The translations under genes and the position numbers were made by a program. Shown piece after piece: positions 49,345 to 57,222 of a stretch of DNA of 64,000 nt; the stretch's first letter is position 1; each line of letters starts with the position of its first letter. The notes beneath the pieces were generated by a model. The model saw only the letters and a program-made list of their open reading frames with translations. It did no database searches and was not told the origin of the DNA. This stretch comes from Halomonas ramblicola. GTDB taxonomy: Bacteria > Pseudomonadota > Gammaproteobacteria > Pseudomonadales > Halomonadaceae. The stretch spans positions 80,004-144,003 of the forward strand of contig NZ_JAUFPL010000027.1 of the NCBI RefSeq assembly GCF_030409215.1. Direction: 5' to 3'.

Positions 49345-49836
49345 TCAGATGTGATAGACGTCGATGACCTGGTGGATGTAATCGTTGTTCAGCACCACCT
49401 TCTTGCGCGTGATCAGCGGCGTCTCCCCCGACACGTCCAGGGTGTAGAAGGAGGTCCCGAAGAACTGGTTGGTCTGCTGGTAGCGGTGGCTCAGGGTGTG
49501 CCAGTTGAAGCGCAGCTCCACCGCGTCGCCCTCCTGCCCGAGCACCTCCAGATTGCTGATCAGGTGGGTGGTGCGCGGTTCGGGGATACTGGTCGCCCCG
49601 GACCGCTCGGTCTTGATCCGGTAGACCCGGTCCTCGAGCCCCTCGCGGTTGGGGTAGTAGATCAGCGAGATCTCGCTCTGCGGATCCTCGGTCAGCCGGT
49701 CGTCGTCGTCCCAGGCCGGCATCCAGAACTCCGCGTCCTTGCGGTAGCAGGTCAGCCACTCGTCCCACTGGCGGTCGTCGAGCAGGCGTGCCTCGCGATG
49801 CACGAAGGCCTGGATCGCTTCGAATGTGATGCTCAT
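49345..49836 (-). CDS. benB: Benzoate 1,2-dioxygenase small subunit
   Basis: The 163-residue beta subunit of the ring-hydroxylating oxygenase, of the SnoaL/NTF2-like fold. Segments FVHREARLLDDRQWDEWLTCYRKD (shown in part), FWMPAWDDDD and HLISNLEVLG are typical. It supports the alpha subunit structurally in the alpha-3 beta-3 hexamer. GGAGGAG precedes the ATG at 49836. It is 16 bases downstream of benA. Confidence 0.94.
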   Translation of the reverse strand: MSITFEAIQAFVHREARLLDDRQWDEWLTCYRKDAEFWMPAWDDDDRLTEDPQSEISLIYYPNREGLEDRVYRIKTERSGATSIPEPRTTHLISNLEVLGQEGDAVELRFNWHTLSHRYQQTNQFFGTSFYTLDVSGETPLITRKKVVLNNDYIHQVIDVYHI

Positions 49837-49852
49837 GGTGTGCTCCTCCCCT

Positions 49853-51220
49853 TTACGCGGACTCGGTGGCGATGAACTGGCTGCGCTCTTTCTCGATGGC
49901 GCGCAGCATCTCCTCGACCCAGTGCTTGTGGTGCAGCACGTAGAGGCCTTCATCCTCGGGAGAGGCCCCGCTGAGCAGCGGCTTCATGTCGATCGCCTGG
50001 GCGTTGTCGTCGGCACCCTCGATCCACTGCTTGGCGCCACGGCTGAGGTCGTTCCATTCGGCGTCCAGGCCCTGATAGCCGTTCTGGCAGGCACGGAATT
50101 CCTCCAGGTCATCCGGCGTGCCCATGCCCGAGACGTTGAAGAAGTCCTCGTACTGGCGGATGCGCAGCGCGCGGTTCTCGGCCGACTCGCCCTTGGGCGC
50201 GAAGCAGTAGATGGTCACTTCGCTCTTGTCCACGGACAGCGGGCGGATCACCCGGATCTGGGTGGAGAACTGGTCCATCAGGTAGACGTTGGGGTACAGG
50301 CAGAGGTTACGGGTCTGGTTGACGATGGAGTCGGCCCGTGCCTCGCCGAACTGCTCCTCGATCCAGCCCTTCTGGGTATAGACCGGGCGCACCTCGGGGT
50401 TGAGCAGCCGCGTCCACAGCATCATGTGGCCGTGATCGAAGGAGTAGAAACCGCCCTGGCTCTTCGACCAGCCGTCGGCGTCCACCGCCTGGGTGCCGCC
50501 GGCGTCGTAGTTGCGACGATCCATGGTCGAGGCGTAGTTCCAGTGCACCGTGCTGACGTGGTAGCCGTCCGCGCCGTTCTCGGCGCCCAGCTTCCAGTTG
50601 CCGTTGAAGGTGTAGGAGGAGGTGCCACGCAGGATCTCCAGGCCCTCCGGCGCCTGGTCGACGATATTGTCGATCACCTTGCGGGTTTCCCCGAGATAAT
50701 CATCGAGGGGCTTCACGTCGTCGCTCAGGCTGCCGAACAGGAAACCCTTGTAGTTCTCGAAGCGCGGCAGGCGCTTGAGGTCGTGGGAGCCGTCCTGCTT
50801 GAAGCCCTCCGGGTAGGCGCCGGTCTTCTCGTTCTTGGCCTTGAGCAGGCGGCCGTCGTTCTTGAAGGTCCAGCCGTGGAAGGGACAGGTGAAGGTGCCC
50901 TTGTTGCCGCGCTTCTTGCGGCACAGGGTGGCGCCGCGGTGGGCACAGGCATTGATCAGGGCGTGCAGTTCGCCGGCCTTGTCGCGGGTGATGATCACCG
51001 GCTGGCGGCCCAGGGTCACCGTCATGTAGTCGCCGGGCTCACTGATCTGGCTCTCATGGGCCAGGAACAGCCAGTTGCCCTCGAAGACGTGTTTCATCTC
51101 GAGTTCGAAGAACTCGGGGTCGGTGAAGATGCTGCGGTGGCAGCGGAAGATGCCGGCCTCGGCGTCGTCGACGACGGCACCGCGCACGCGCTTCTCGAGT
51201 TGATCGAGTTTATGGGGCAT
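49853..51220 (-). CDS. benA: Benzoate 1,2-dioxygenase large subunit
   Basis: The 455-residue alpha subunit adds both atoms of O2 to benzoate to give the 1,2-cis-diol. The Rieske centre is CAHRGATLC (Cys-x-His) with CPFHGW; the mononuclear iron site is in GADGYHVSTVHW with a distal Asp. Length and motifs agree with BenA/XylX-type enzymes. The start at 51220 is next to ATCCCGATC with no strong ribosome-binding site, so coupling to catA translation is possible. Confidence 0.95.
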   Translation of the reverse strand: MPHKLDQLEKRVRGAVVDDAEAGIFRCHRSIFTDPEFFELEMKHVFEGNWLFLAHESQISEPGDYMTVTLGRQPVIITRDKAGELHALINACAHRGATLCRKKRGNKGTFTCPFHGWTFKNDGRLLKAKNEKTGAYPEGFKQDGSHDLKRLPRFENYKGFLFGSLSDDVKPLDDYLGETRKVIDNIVDQAPEGLEILRGTSSYTFNGNWKLGAENGADGYHVSTVHWNYASTMDRRNYDAGGTQAVDADGWSKSQGGFYSFDHGHMMLWTRLLNPEVRPVYTQKGWIEEQFGEARADSIVNQTRNLCLYPNVYLMDQFSTQIRVIRPLSVDKSEVTIYCFAPKGESAENRALRIRQYEDFFNVSGMGTPDDLEEFRACQNGYQGLDAEWNDLSRGAKQWIEGADDNAQAIDMKPLLSGASPEDEGLYVLHHKHWVEEMLRAIEKERSQFIATESA

Positions 51221-51255
51221 GATCGGGATCCTCGCTATCTTGTCGTTTCTCGCCG

Positions 51256-51275
51256 GGCGGGCCCGCTGGCCCGCC
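51256..51275 (-). other. Intercistronic hairpin between catA and benA
   Basis: GGCGGGCC-CGCT-GGCCCGCC, an 8-bp GC stem with a 4-base loop in the 75-base gap. It lacks a T tract, so it is more likely a processing or partial-termination element that sets cat versus ben mRNA levels. Confidence 0.5.
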
Positions 51276-51295
51276 GGTCGCTGATCGGGGATGGC

Positions 51296-52270
51296 TCAGA
51301 CCTTGGCGGCACCGGCCAGTCGGCTGGCCTGGTCCTGCTCGTCTTCCTTGGCACGCGGGCGCTTGTGGCGCACCTGCAGCTCGGGGGCCTCGGTCCTGGC
51401 CAGCTCGATGTCGAACACCACCTCGGAGAAGGGGCCGTCCAGCTCGCGCCTGGCGATCTCGGCCCGATCCTCGATGCGGTGCGCCGGGACCACCAGCTCC
51501 TCGCGGGTGGCGAAGGCGAAGTCGTCCCAGGTGTAGGCGTCGCCGGCCAGGTTGATCTGGGTGGTCAGGTGCTGATGGCCCGGTGCGGAGATGAAGTAGT
51601 GGATGTGCGCCGGACGCTCGCCGTGACGGCCCAGGGCCTTGAGCACCTGGTCGGTCGGCGCACCTTCCGGGACGCCGTAGCCGGAGGGGATGATGCTGCG
51701 CGCGGTGTAGCGCCCCTCGCCGTCGGTGACGATGGTGCGGCGCAGGTTGTACTCGCTCTGGGTCGGGTCGAAGAAGGAGTAGCCACCCTTGGAGTCGGCG
51801 TGCCAGATCTCGACCTTGGCCCCGGCGATGGGACTGCCGTCGACGTCGCGCACCTGGCCGGTCAGCCACATGGTCTCGCCGTCCTGGTCCCGGCCGTCAT
51901 CCATGCGCGCGAAGCCCTCGGCCTCCGGGGCGCCGGCCACGTACAGCGGGCCCTCGATGGTGCGCGGCGTACCGCCGGTGCGCCTGGCCTCGGCGTCGAT
52001 GGCGTCCTGGCGCATGTCCAGGTAGTGGTCGAAGCCGAGCCCCGGCGACAGCAGGCCGAACTGGGTCTCGCCCCCCAGGGCGTTGAGCAGGCTGACGGCG
52101 GCCCAGTACTCCTCGGGGGTGACGTCGAAGTCGTCGATCAGGCGGTAGAGGTCGGAGAGCAGGCGGTGCATGATCTGCTTGGTACGCTCGTCGCCACCCG
52201 CCTGGTCGAAGCCGGCGACGCTCTTGAGGAAGTCCTGGACTTCCGGGGTGTCGAAAATCTTCACGGTCAT
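51296..52270 (-). CDS. catA: Catechol 1,2-dioxygenase
   Basis: A 324-residue intradiol dioxygenase that opens catechol to cis,cis-muconate. The Fe(III) ligands are seen in the GRYTARS Tyr, SGYGVP Tyr and the RPAHIHYF His pair. The N-terminal helical linker (VQDFLKSVAGFDQ) and the PLYVAGAP segment are typical. It lies between catC and benA in the operon, 66 bases after catC. Confidence 0.96.
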   Translation of the reverse strand: MTVKIFDTPEVQDFLKSVAGFDQAGGDERTKQIMHRLLSDLYRLIDDFDVTPEEYWAAVSLLNALGGETQFGLLSPGLGFDHYLDMRQDAIDAEARRTGGTPRTIEGPLYVAGAPEAEGFARMDDGRDQDGETMWLTGQVRDVDGSPIAGAKVEIWHADSKGGYSFFDPTQSEYNLRRTIVTDGEGRYTARSIIPSGYGVPEGAPTDQVLKALGRHGERPAHIHYFISAPGHQHLTTQINLAGDAYTWDDFAFATREELVVPAHRIEDRAEIARRELDGPFSEVVFDIELARTEAPELQVRHKRPRAKEDEQDQASRLAGAAKV

Positions 52271-52300
52271 GGTCGTATCCTCGATCTTTGTCTCGTTATC

Positions 52301-52314
52301 TCCCGCAAGCGGGA
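52301..52314 (-). other. Short hairpin ahead of catA
   Basis: TCCCGC-AA-GCGGGA, a small stem in the 66-base catC-catA gap, upstream of the catA start. It may shield or separate the messages. Its effect is not known. Confidence 0.3.
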
Positions 52315-52336
52315 ACTGGCGTGCTTCATCCGTGAC

Positions 52337-52627
52337 TCAGGCATCGTCCTCGCGGATCGAGGACGGATGGCGACACAGCGGCTTGACGCCGATCTCCATG
52401 TAGGGGAAGAGCGGCAGGTTGCTGACGATCTCCTGCAGCTCGGCGTTGTTCTCCACATCGAAGATGCTGACGTTGGCGTAGCTGCCGGCGACCCGCCACA
52501 GGTGGCGCCACTTGCCGGCGCGCTGCAGCTCCTGGGCATAGGCCTTCTCCTTCGCCTTGATCTGGGCGGCCTGCTCGGCCGGCATCTCCGGCGGCAACTT
52601 CACGGTCATTTCCACCTGAAACAGCAT
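52337..52627 (-). CDS. catC: Muconolactone delta-isomerase
   Basis: A 96-residue enzyme that moves the double bond of muconolactone to give 3-oxoadipate enol-lactone. The start MLFQVEMTVKLPPEMP, the charged AKEKAYAQELQRAGKW segment and GSYANVSIFDVE are typical of CatC, and its length is exact. It lies 32 bases after catB. The native enzyme is a decamer. Confidence 0.95.
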   Translation of the reverse strand: MLFQVEMTVKLPPEMPAEQAAQIKAKEKAYAQELQRAGKWRHLWRVAGSYANVSIFDVENNAELQEIVSNLPLFPYMEIGVKPLCRHPSSIREDDA

Positions 52628-52659
52628 GGGTCTCTCCTCTTCAGTCTCTGCGCGGCCGC

Positions 52660-53778
52660 TTACCGGCGTGCGTAGTGGGCCAGCTTGTCTTCATCCAGGG
52701 TGATGCCGAGCCCCGGGCCCGTCGGCAGCGCGACACCGAAGTCACGGTAGTCGAGCGGCTCGGCGACGATGTCGTCCTCGAGCAGCAGCGGGCCGAACAT
52801 CTCGGTGCCCCAGGCCATCTCGGGCAGGGTCGCCCAGGCATGCAGCGAGGCGGCGGTGCCGATGGTGCCCTCCAGCAGGGTGCCGCCGTAGAGGCCGATG
52901 CCGGCCGCCTGGGCCAGGTGGGCCAGCTCCAGCGCCCCGTAGAGCCCGCCGGACTTGGCGATCTTCAGGGCGAAGGCGCCGCTGAAGCCGTCACACACCA
53001 GGTCGAGGCCGTCGCGGGCGTCCTGCACCGCCTCGTCGGCGAGCATCGGCACCGCGAAGCGGTTGGCCAGGCGAACCAGGCCGGCGTGCTCGCGGGCGGG
53101 GATCGCCTGTTCGATCAGCTCGATGCCGGCCTCCTGGAGGGCGGCGATGCCGCGCACGGCGGTGGCCTCGTCCCAGGCCTGGTTGACGTCGACGCGCACG
53201 CCGGCGCGGTCGCCCAGAGCCTCCTTGATGGCGGCCACGTGGCGCACGTCGCGCTCCAGTGGATTGGCGCCGATCTTCAACTTGAAGTCGCCGTGACGCC
53301 GCTGCTCCAGGCGCTGGTAGGCCTCGTCGATGTCCTTGGCGGTGTCGCCGCTGGCCAGGGTCCAGAGCACCGGCAGATGCGCCTGGCGGGCGCCGCCCAG
53401 CAGCTCGGCCACGGAGAGGCCCAGGCGCTTGCCCCGGGCGTCCAGCAGTGCCGTCTCCAGCGCCGACTTAGCGATGGCGTTGCCACGCGCATGGCGGGCC
53501 ATCCGCGCCCGCAGGGCATTGAGGTTGTCGGCCGGCTGGCCCACCAGCAGCGGGGCCAGGTAAGTATCGATATTGCGCTTGATGCTCTCCGGACTCTCCG
53601 GCGCATAGGCCAGGCCGCCGATGGTGGTGCCCTCGCCCAGGCCCTCGATGCCGTCGCTGTCGCGCATCCGCACGATGACCATGGTTTGGCAGGCCATGGT
53701 GGCCATGGAGAGCTGGTGGGGGCGGATGGTCGGCAGGTCGACCAGCAGGGTCTCGATGGACTCGATGACGGTGGACAT
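52660..53778 (-). CDS. catB: Muconate cycloisomerase
   Basis: A 372-residue enolase-superfamily enzyme turning cis,cis-muconate into muconolactone. It shows the N-terminal capping domain, the Lys pair in FKLKIGANP, Asp and Glu metal ligands in VDVNQAWDE and ELIEQAIP, and the distal LKIAKSGGL lysine. It is the first gene of the cat-ben operon, divergent from the LysR gene over a 103-base gap. Confidence 0.95.
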   Translation of the reverse strand: MSTVIESIETLLVDLPTIRPHQLSMATMACQTMVIVRMRDSDGIEGLGEGTTIGGLAYAPESPESIKRNIDTYLAPLLVGQPADNLNALRARMARHARGNAIAKSALETALLDARGKRLGLSVAELLGGARQAHLPVLWTLASGDTAKDIDEAYQRLEQRRHGDFKLKIGANPLERDVRHVAAIKEALGDRAGVRVDVNQAWDEATAVRGIAALQEAGIELIEQAIPAREHAGLVRLANRFAVPMLADEAVQDARDGLDLVCDGFSGAFALKIAKSGGLYGALELAHLAQAAGIGLYGGTLLEGTIGTAASLHAWATLPEMAWGTEMFGPLLLEDDIVAEPLDYRDFGVALPTGPGLGITLDEDKLAHYARR

Positions 53779-53844
53779 GAAGGCTCCCGGGCTACGAACT
53801 GAAGAATTGCCTGGCAGTTTGATTGCGCCACGGGGCGGGAACCA

Positions 53845-53880
53845 ATATGGTTTGAGTCTCCAGCCATACCCTGGAGGTAT
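53845..53880. promoter_or_regulatory. LysR operator ATAC-N7-GTAT in the catB/LysR gap
   Basis: ATAC (53866-53869), seven bases and GTAT (53877-53880) form a perfect BenM/CatM-type recognition site. It overlaps the GGAGG ribosome-binding site of the LysR gene, one base before its ATG. A second, imperfect copy ATAT-N7-GTCT (53845-53859) is centred 21 bases away, toward catB. This order, a strong site by the regulator and a weaker one by the operon promoter, fits ligand-switched LysR control. Confidence 0.8.
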
Positions 53881-53881
53881 C

Positions 53882-54784
53882 ATGGAGCTGCGTCATTTCC
53901 GCTATTTCTGTGTGGCGGCCGAGGAGTTGAACATGACCCGTGCGGCCGCCCGCCTGCATATGGCACAGCCGCCTTTAACCAGACAGATCAACCAATTAGA
54001 GGAGGAGATCGGGGCACGCCTGTTCGAACGAGGCCCCCGCGGGCTGACCCTGACGCCGGCGGGCCAGCTCTTTCATGAGCATACCCTGCAGATACTGGAG
54101 AAGGTCGACACCACGGTGGCCGCCACCCGGCGGATCGCCCGCAGCGGCCGCCAGCTGTTCGGCATCGGCTTCGTGCCCTCGGTGTTCTACGGGCAGCTGC
54201 CGCTGCTGGTCCGCGGCTTGCGACAAAAGGATGATGTCGAACTGACGCTGGTCGAGCTGACCACGGTGCAGCAGATCCAGGCGCTCAAGGCCGGCCGCAT
54301 CGATATCGGCTTCGGGCGGCTGCAGATCGACGATCCGGAGGTGGAGCAGGAGGTGCTGTTCGACGAGCCGATGATGGCGGCGCTGCCCAAGGGCCATCCC
54401 CTGGAGGGCACGACCCCGACCATGGCGCAGCTCGCCGAGTATCCGCTGATCCTCTTCCCCGCCACGCCACGGCCGAGCATGGCGGATACCGTGCTGGGCA
54501 TGTTTCGCCGCCGCGGGCTCCGGGTGCAGGTCGCCCAGGAGGCCAACGAGATGCAGACCGCCCTGGGCCTGGTGGCCTCGGACCTGGGCATCACCCTGGT
54601 GCCCGAGCAGGTGAAACGCCTGCAGCGCGACGGCATCGCCTACGTCTACCTGGCGGAGAAGCACATCACCATCCCGATCCTGTGCAGTCGGCGCCGGGGC
54701 GAGGCGCCCTCGCCGATCATGCAGGCGGCCAATGCCATCCTCGAGGTGCTGGTGGAGAATCGCCGCAGCGGGCGCTATCCCTGA
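53882..54784 (+). CDS. catR: LysR-type activator of the cat-ben operon
   Basis: A 300-residue LysR-type regulator of the CatM/BenM/CatR group. The HTH region contains EELNMTRAAARLHMAQPPLTRQINQLE, shown in part, and the effector domain contains GIGFVPSVFYGQLPLLVR and the loop FPATPRPSMAD. The GGAGG ribosome-binding site and the ATAC-N7-GTAT operator overlap. It likely senses cis,cis-muconate, perhaps also benzoate as BenM does. Divergent from catB. Confidence 0.9.
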   Translation: MELRHFRYFCVAAEELNMTRAAARLHMAQPPLTRQINQLEEEIGARLFERGPRGLTLTPAGQLFHEHTLQILEKVDTTVAATRRIARSGRQLFGIGFVPSVFYGQLPLLVRGLRQKDDVELTLVELTTVQQIQALKAGRIDIGFGRLQIDDPEVEQEVLFDEPMMAALPKGHPLEGTTPTMAQLAEYPLILFPATPRPSMADTVLGMFRRRGLRVQVAQEANEMQTALGLVASDLGITLVPEQVKRLQRDGIAYVYLAEKHITIPILCSRRRGEAPSPIMQAANAILEVLVENRRSGRYP

Positions 54785-55118
54785 ACTGAATGAGAGGCCT
54801 CCACCTCGGCCGTCGAAAATGTCTGGACAGCCGCATACAAAAGGTCCCAGACAGACTTTCCACGGCCGGTGGCAGCCCTCATCGCCACCATGGCTCCTTC
54901 CCCACAAGCGACTGATAAACAAAAACTTTATTAGCCAGACAGAAGCAGAACTCGCCATTGGGACTACAGACAGCCCGATGACACTTTGTTACGCTAAGCT
55001 TCATTAGAGCACTTAATGCAAAAGTGCCAGAAAGCCGCAGGGACGCGCGCGACTGGATGCCAGGGCCGCGTCCCCCCAAACCGAATGAAGGACCGCGTGC
55101 AGTACGCCGGGGGAAGGA
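54785..55118. other. 334-base gap, more A/T-rich
   Basis: No convincing gene. The sequence is richer in A and T than that before it and includes a short hairpin GCACTT - 7 bases - AAGTGC at 55009-55027. It marks the border of the compositionally different stretch that runs to the window end. Confidence 0.5.
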
Positions 55119-55548
55119 ATGGGCCAGCACCAGCAGCTTGCACCGGGCATGCGCCTGGAAATCCGCGATGCCGAATGGCGCCTCACTCGCCTGGACCATT
55201 CAAGCGACGGCGGCTACCTGCTCGGCTGTAGCGGACTCTCCGAGCTGGTGCGCGGTCGCGAGGCCCAGTTTCTCAGCCGGCTCGAGGACGATATCCGCAT
55301 CCTCCACCCGGCCACCACCGAGCTGATCGACGGCCTCTCCCAGGAACGCACTGAGTATGGCATCGCCCTCGGCTGGGAAGAGGGCAAGGATCTACAGGAA
55401 GGCGTCGTCCGCAAGACCTACCTCGATGACACCCTCCCCGACGGACCATGGGAAACCATCATCGAATACCACGCCCCCCTTCACCCACCCCGACCGGGAA
55501 AAGGACTACGAGGAAGCGTGGATATTTTTTGAGCAGGTCTCCTCATGA
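55119..55548 (+). pseudogene. Frameshifted fragment, helicase-N-terminus-like
   Basis: The frame from 55119 reads well to about residue 120 and then becomes Pro- and Arg-rich. Dropping one C from the run of six at 55474-55479 restores a plausible ending, EYHAPFTHPDREKDYEEAWI and then FFEQVSS, whose stop overlaps the next gene's ATG as ATGA. The first ~70 residues (LAPGMRLEIRDAEWRL, LSELVRGREAQFLSRLEDDI, RILHPATTEL) resemble, from memory, the N-termini of SNF2-type helicases. No helicase core follows. It may be the scar of a deleted defence-type helicase. Confidence 0.6.
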
Positions 55549-55862
55549 CGGATATCGCCACTTCCTTCTTTACGACACTGGCCGCACTCGCCCTTGGAGC
55601 CTACTTGTCTGTAGGCTTCTTTCCTCTGCATGCGAAACGCAGAGAGTGGAAATGGCAAAAGGAAATATGGGCAAGGGAATACTTCTTCGAAAGAATATCC
55701 AGAATCGCCTTTCTTTCTGACCATTTCGTGAGAGGCGAGCTATCAGATGAGTATTCGATGGCAGGAACCCAAGCAGGCGATATAGAAAAAGAAATAACGC
55801 AATGCGCCAAAGAAATGGGGGTAGGGAAAATGCGTCCGGAAACCGGAAAGTTGCTCAAATAA
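55545..55862 (+). CDS. Small membrane-anchored protein, unknown
   Basis: A 105-residue protein with one N-terminal membrane helix (residues about 8-28) and a charged C-terminal part. Codon use is noticeably more A/T-rich than in the genes before. Its ATG overlaps the stop of the repaired upstream frame. No family recognised; it may itself be a truncated remnant. Confidence 0.5.
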   Translation: MTDIATSFFTTLAALALGAYLSVGFFPLHAKRREWKWQKEIWAREYFFERISRIAFLSDHFVRGELSDEYSMAGTQAGDIEKEITQCAKEMGVGKMRPETGKLLK

Positions 55863-56061
55863 CAGTCAACCCCGGGCGCTGCCGACTCTCACCGGCACCA
55901 GGCCAGGCTAAAAAGCGATAACGCCTCGCCCAGTGCAATTTCCGGGTTAGCGAGGCAAGATGCCTAAGCGGTAAATAGCCCGGATTACAACGTCTTTGTA
56001 CCCTATAACCCAGCAGGCGCGGTATAGCTATTAGTTATGCGCTTATCCCGATAGGGACCTA

Positions 56062-56910
56062 TCATGCATAGGCATGGAACCCACAGCCGCTCTTGCGCCC
56101 CAAGTGGCCAGCCGCAACCAACCGCTTGAGCAACGGGCAGGGCCGGTATTTAGGATCGCCAAAGCCATCCTGCAGCACTTCCATGATTGCCAGGCAAACG
56201 TCCAGGCCGATAAGGTCGGCCAAGGCCAGCGGGCCCATGGGATGGGCGGTGCCCTGTTGCATGGCCCGATCGATGTCCTCGGCTTTGGCCGCTCCTTCCT
56301 GCAGCAGGAAGGCTGCCTCGTTAATCATTGGCACAAGCAGGCGGTTGACCGCGAACCCCGGCGAGTCGACGATCGCCACCGCAGTCTTGCCTAACTCCTC
56401 GGCCAGCGTCTCGATTTGGACCACAGTGGCATGCGCGGTTTGCTCGGCACGGATCACCTCCACCAATTTGAGTACCGGCACCGGGTTGAAGAAATGCATG
56501 CCCACCACCCGCTCGGGACGTTCGCTGACCGCGGCCAGCCGTGTCAGCGAAAGCGAGGAGGTATTGGAGGCGAGGATTGCCTCGGGAGCCAGCTTCGACA
56601 TTTCGCGGAACAGCTGTTCCTTGAGTTCGGGCAACTCGGGCGCCGCCTCGATGATTACCTCGCAGTCGGCGAGCACCTCCAGCGAGGTAGTCGGAGTGAG
56701 TCTAGCCAGGGCGGCATCGCGCGCCTCGGTGGCCAGCTTTCCCTTGTCCACCAGCTTCGCCAGGCCCTTGGCGATTCCCGCCTTGGCTCGCTCCAGCGGT
56801 GCCTCGGCAACGTCATAGAAGCGCACCTCTCGCCCGACAGCCAGCACCACCTGGGCGATGCCTTGGCCCATGGTACCAGCGCCAACGACGCCGATGGCTT
56901 GCTTGCTCAT
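56062..56910 (-). CDS. 3-hydroxybutyryl-CoA dehydrogenase
   Basis: A 282-residue 3-hydroxyacyl-CoA dehydrogenase (PaaH/HbdA type), NAD(P)-dependent. The nucleotide-binding loop is GVVGAGTMGQGIAQ; the catalytic region includes ASNTSSLSLTRLA, MHFFNPVPVLKLVE and the C-terminal HPMGPLALADLIGLDVC. Full length and no signal peptide. It stands alone on the minus strand with over 190 bases on each side. It may serve fatty-acid or aromatic-CoA breakdown. Confidence 0.92.
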   Translation of the reverse strand: MSKQAIGVVGAGTMGQGIAQVVLAVGREVRFYDVAEAPLERAKAGIAKGLAKLVDKGKLATEARDAALARLTPTTSLEVLADCEVIIEAAPELPELKEQLFREMSKLAPEAILASNTSSLSLTRLAAVSERPERVVGMHFFNPVPVLKLVEVIRAEQTAHATVVQIETLAEELGKTAVAIVDSPGFAVNRLLVPMINEAAFLLQEGAAKAEDIDRAMQQGTAHPMGPLALADLIGLDVCLAIMEVLQDGFGDPKYRPCPLLKRLVAAGHLGRKSGCGFHAYA

Positions 56911-57222
56911 CCGTTCGATCTCCCTCTAATTCAAATATGAGTTATCAAGTGTGGAGTTCCAAAGGTTGACAACATAAACATGAACCTTGGTGCCAGAATG
57001 ATGATACACGGCTGCAGGATAGATTCAGGGGATTGAGTTCGACATTATTTGACGAGCTACAGCGATGGCCTGAGCCGTTTTCAATGGCGAATAAATACCG
57101 ATGAGATCGTGGCGTCGGTAGACCAAACGGTATCAGCCCTTGATCGACCCACCGACGAGCCAGACAAATTATGCGAACTTGCTCCCCCATATTACTAGTC
57201 AAGTATTGACAAAGAGGCGGCT
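56911..57222. other. 312-base gap without a clear gene
   Basis: An A/T-rich gap between the porin stop and the dehydrogenase start. Short open frames on both strands lack good starts or known domains. It should hold the dehydrogenase promoter; TTGTCA (minus strand, near 56975) is a possible -35 element. Confidence 0.4.

Noticed and set aside
49826-53802. Long plus-strand open frames opposite benA, catA and catB
   Set aside because: Same compositional effect; the ben and cat proteins on the minus strand are unambiguous.
55923-55956. GCCTCGC ... GCGAGGC inverted repeat, considered as an integron attC site
   Set aside because: The flanks do not carry the required core sites in order, and there is no integrase or cassette array. 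It is probably a simple hairpin.
56945-57202. 85-codon minus-strand frame between the porin and dehydrogenase genes
   Set aside because: No ribosome-binding site, no domain, scattered Cys and Ser content typical of a chance frame.
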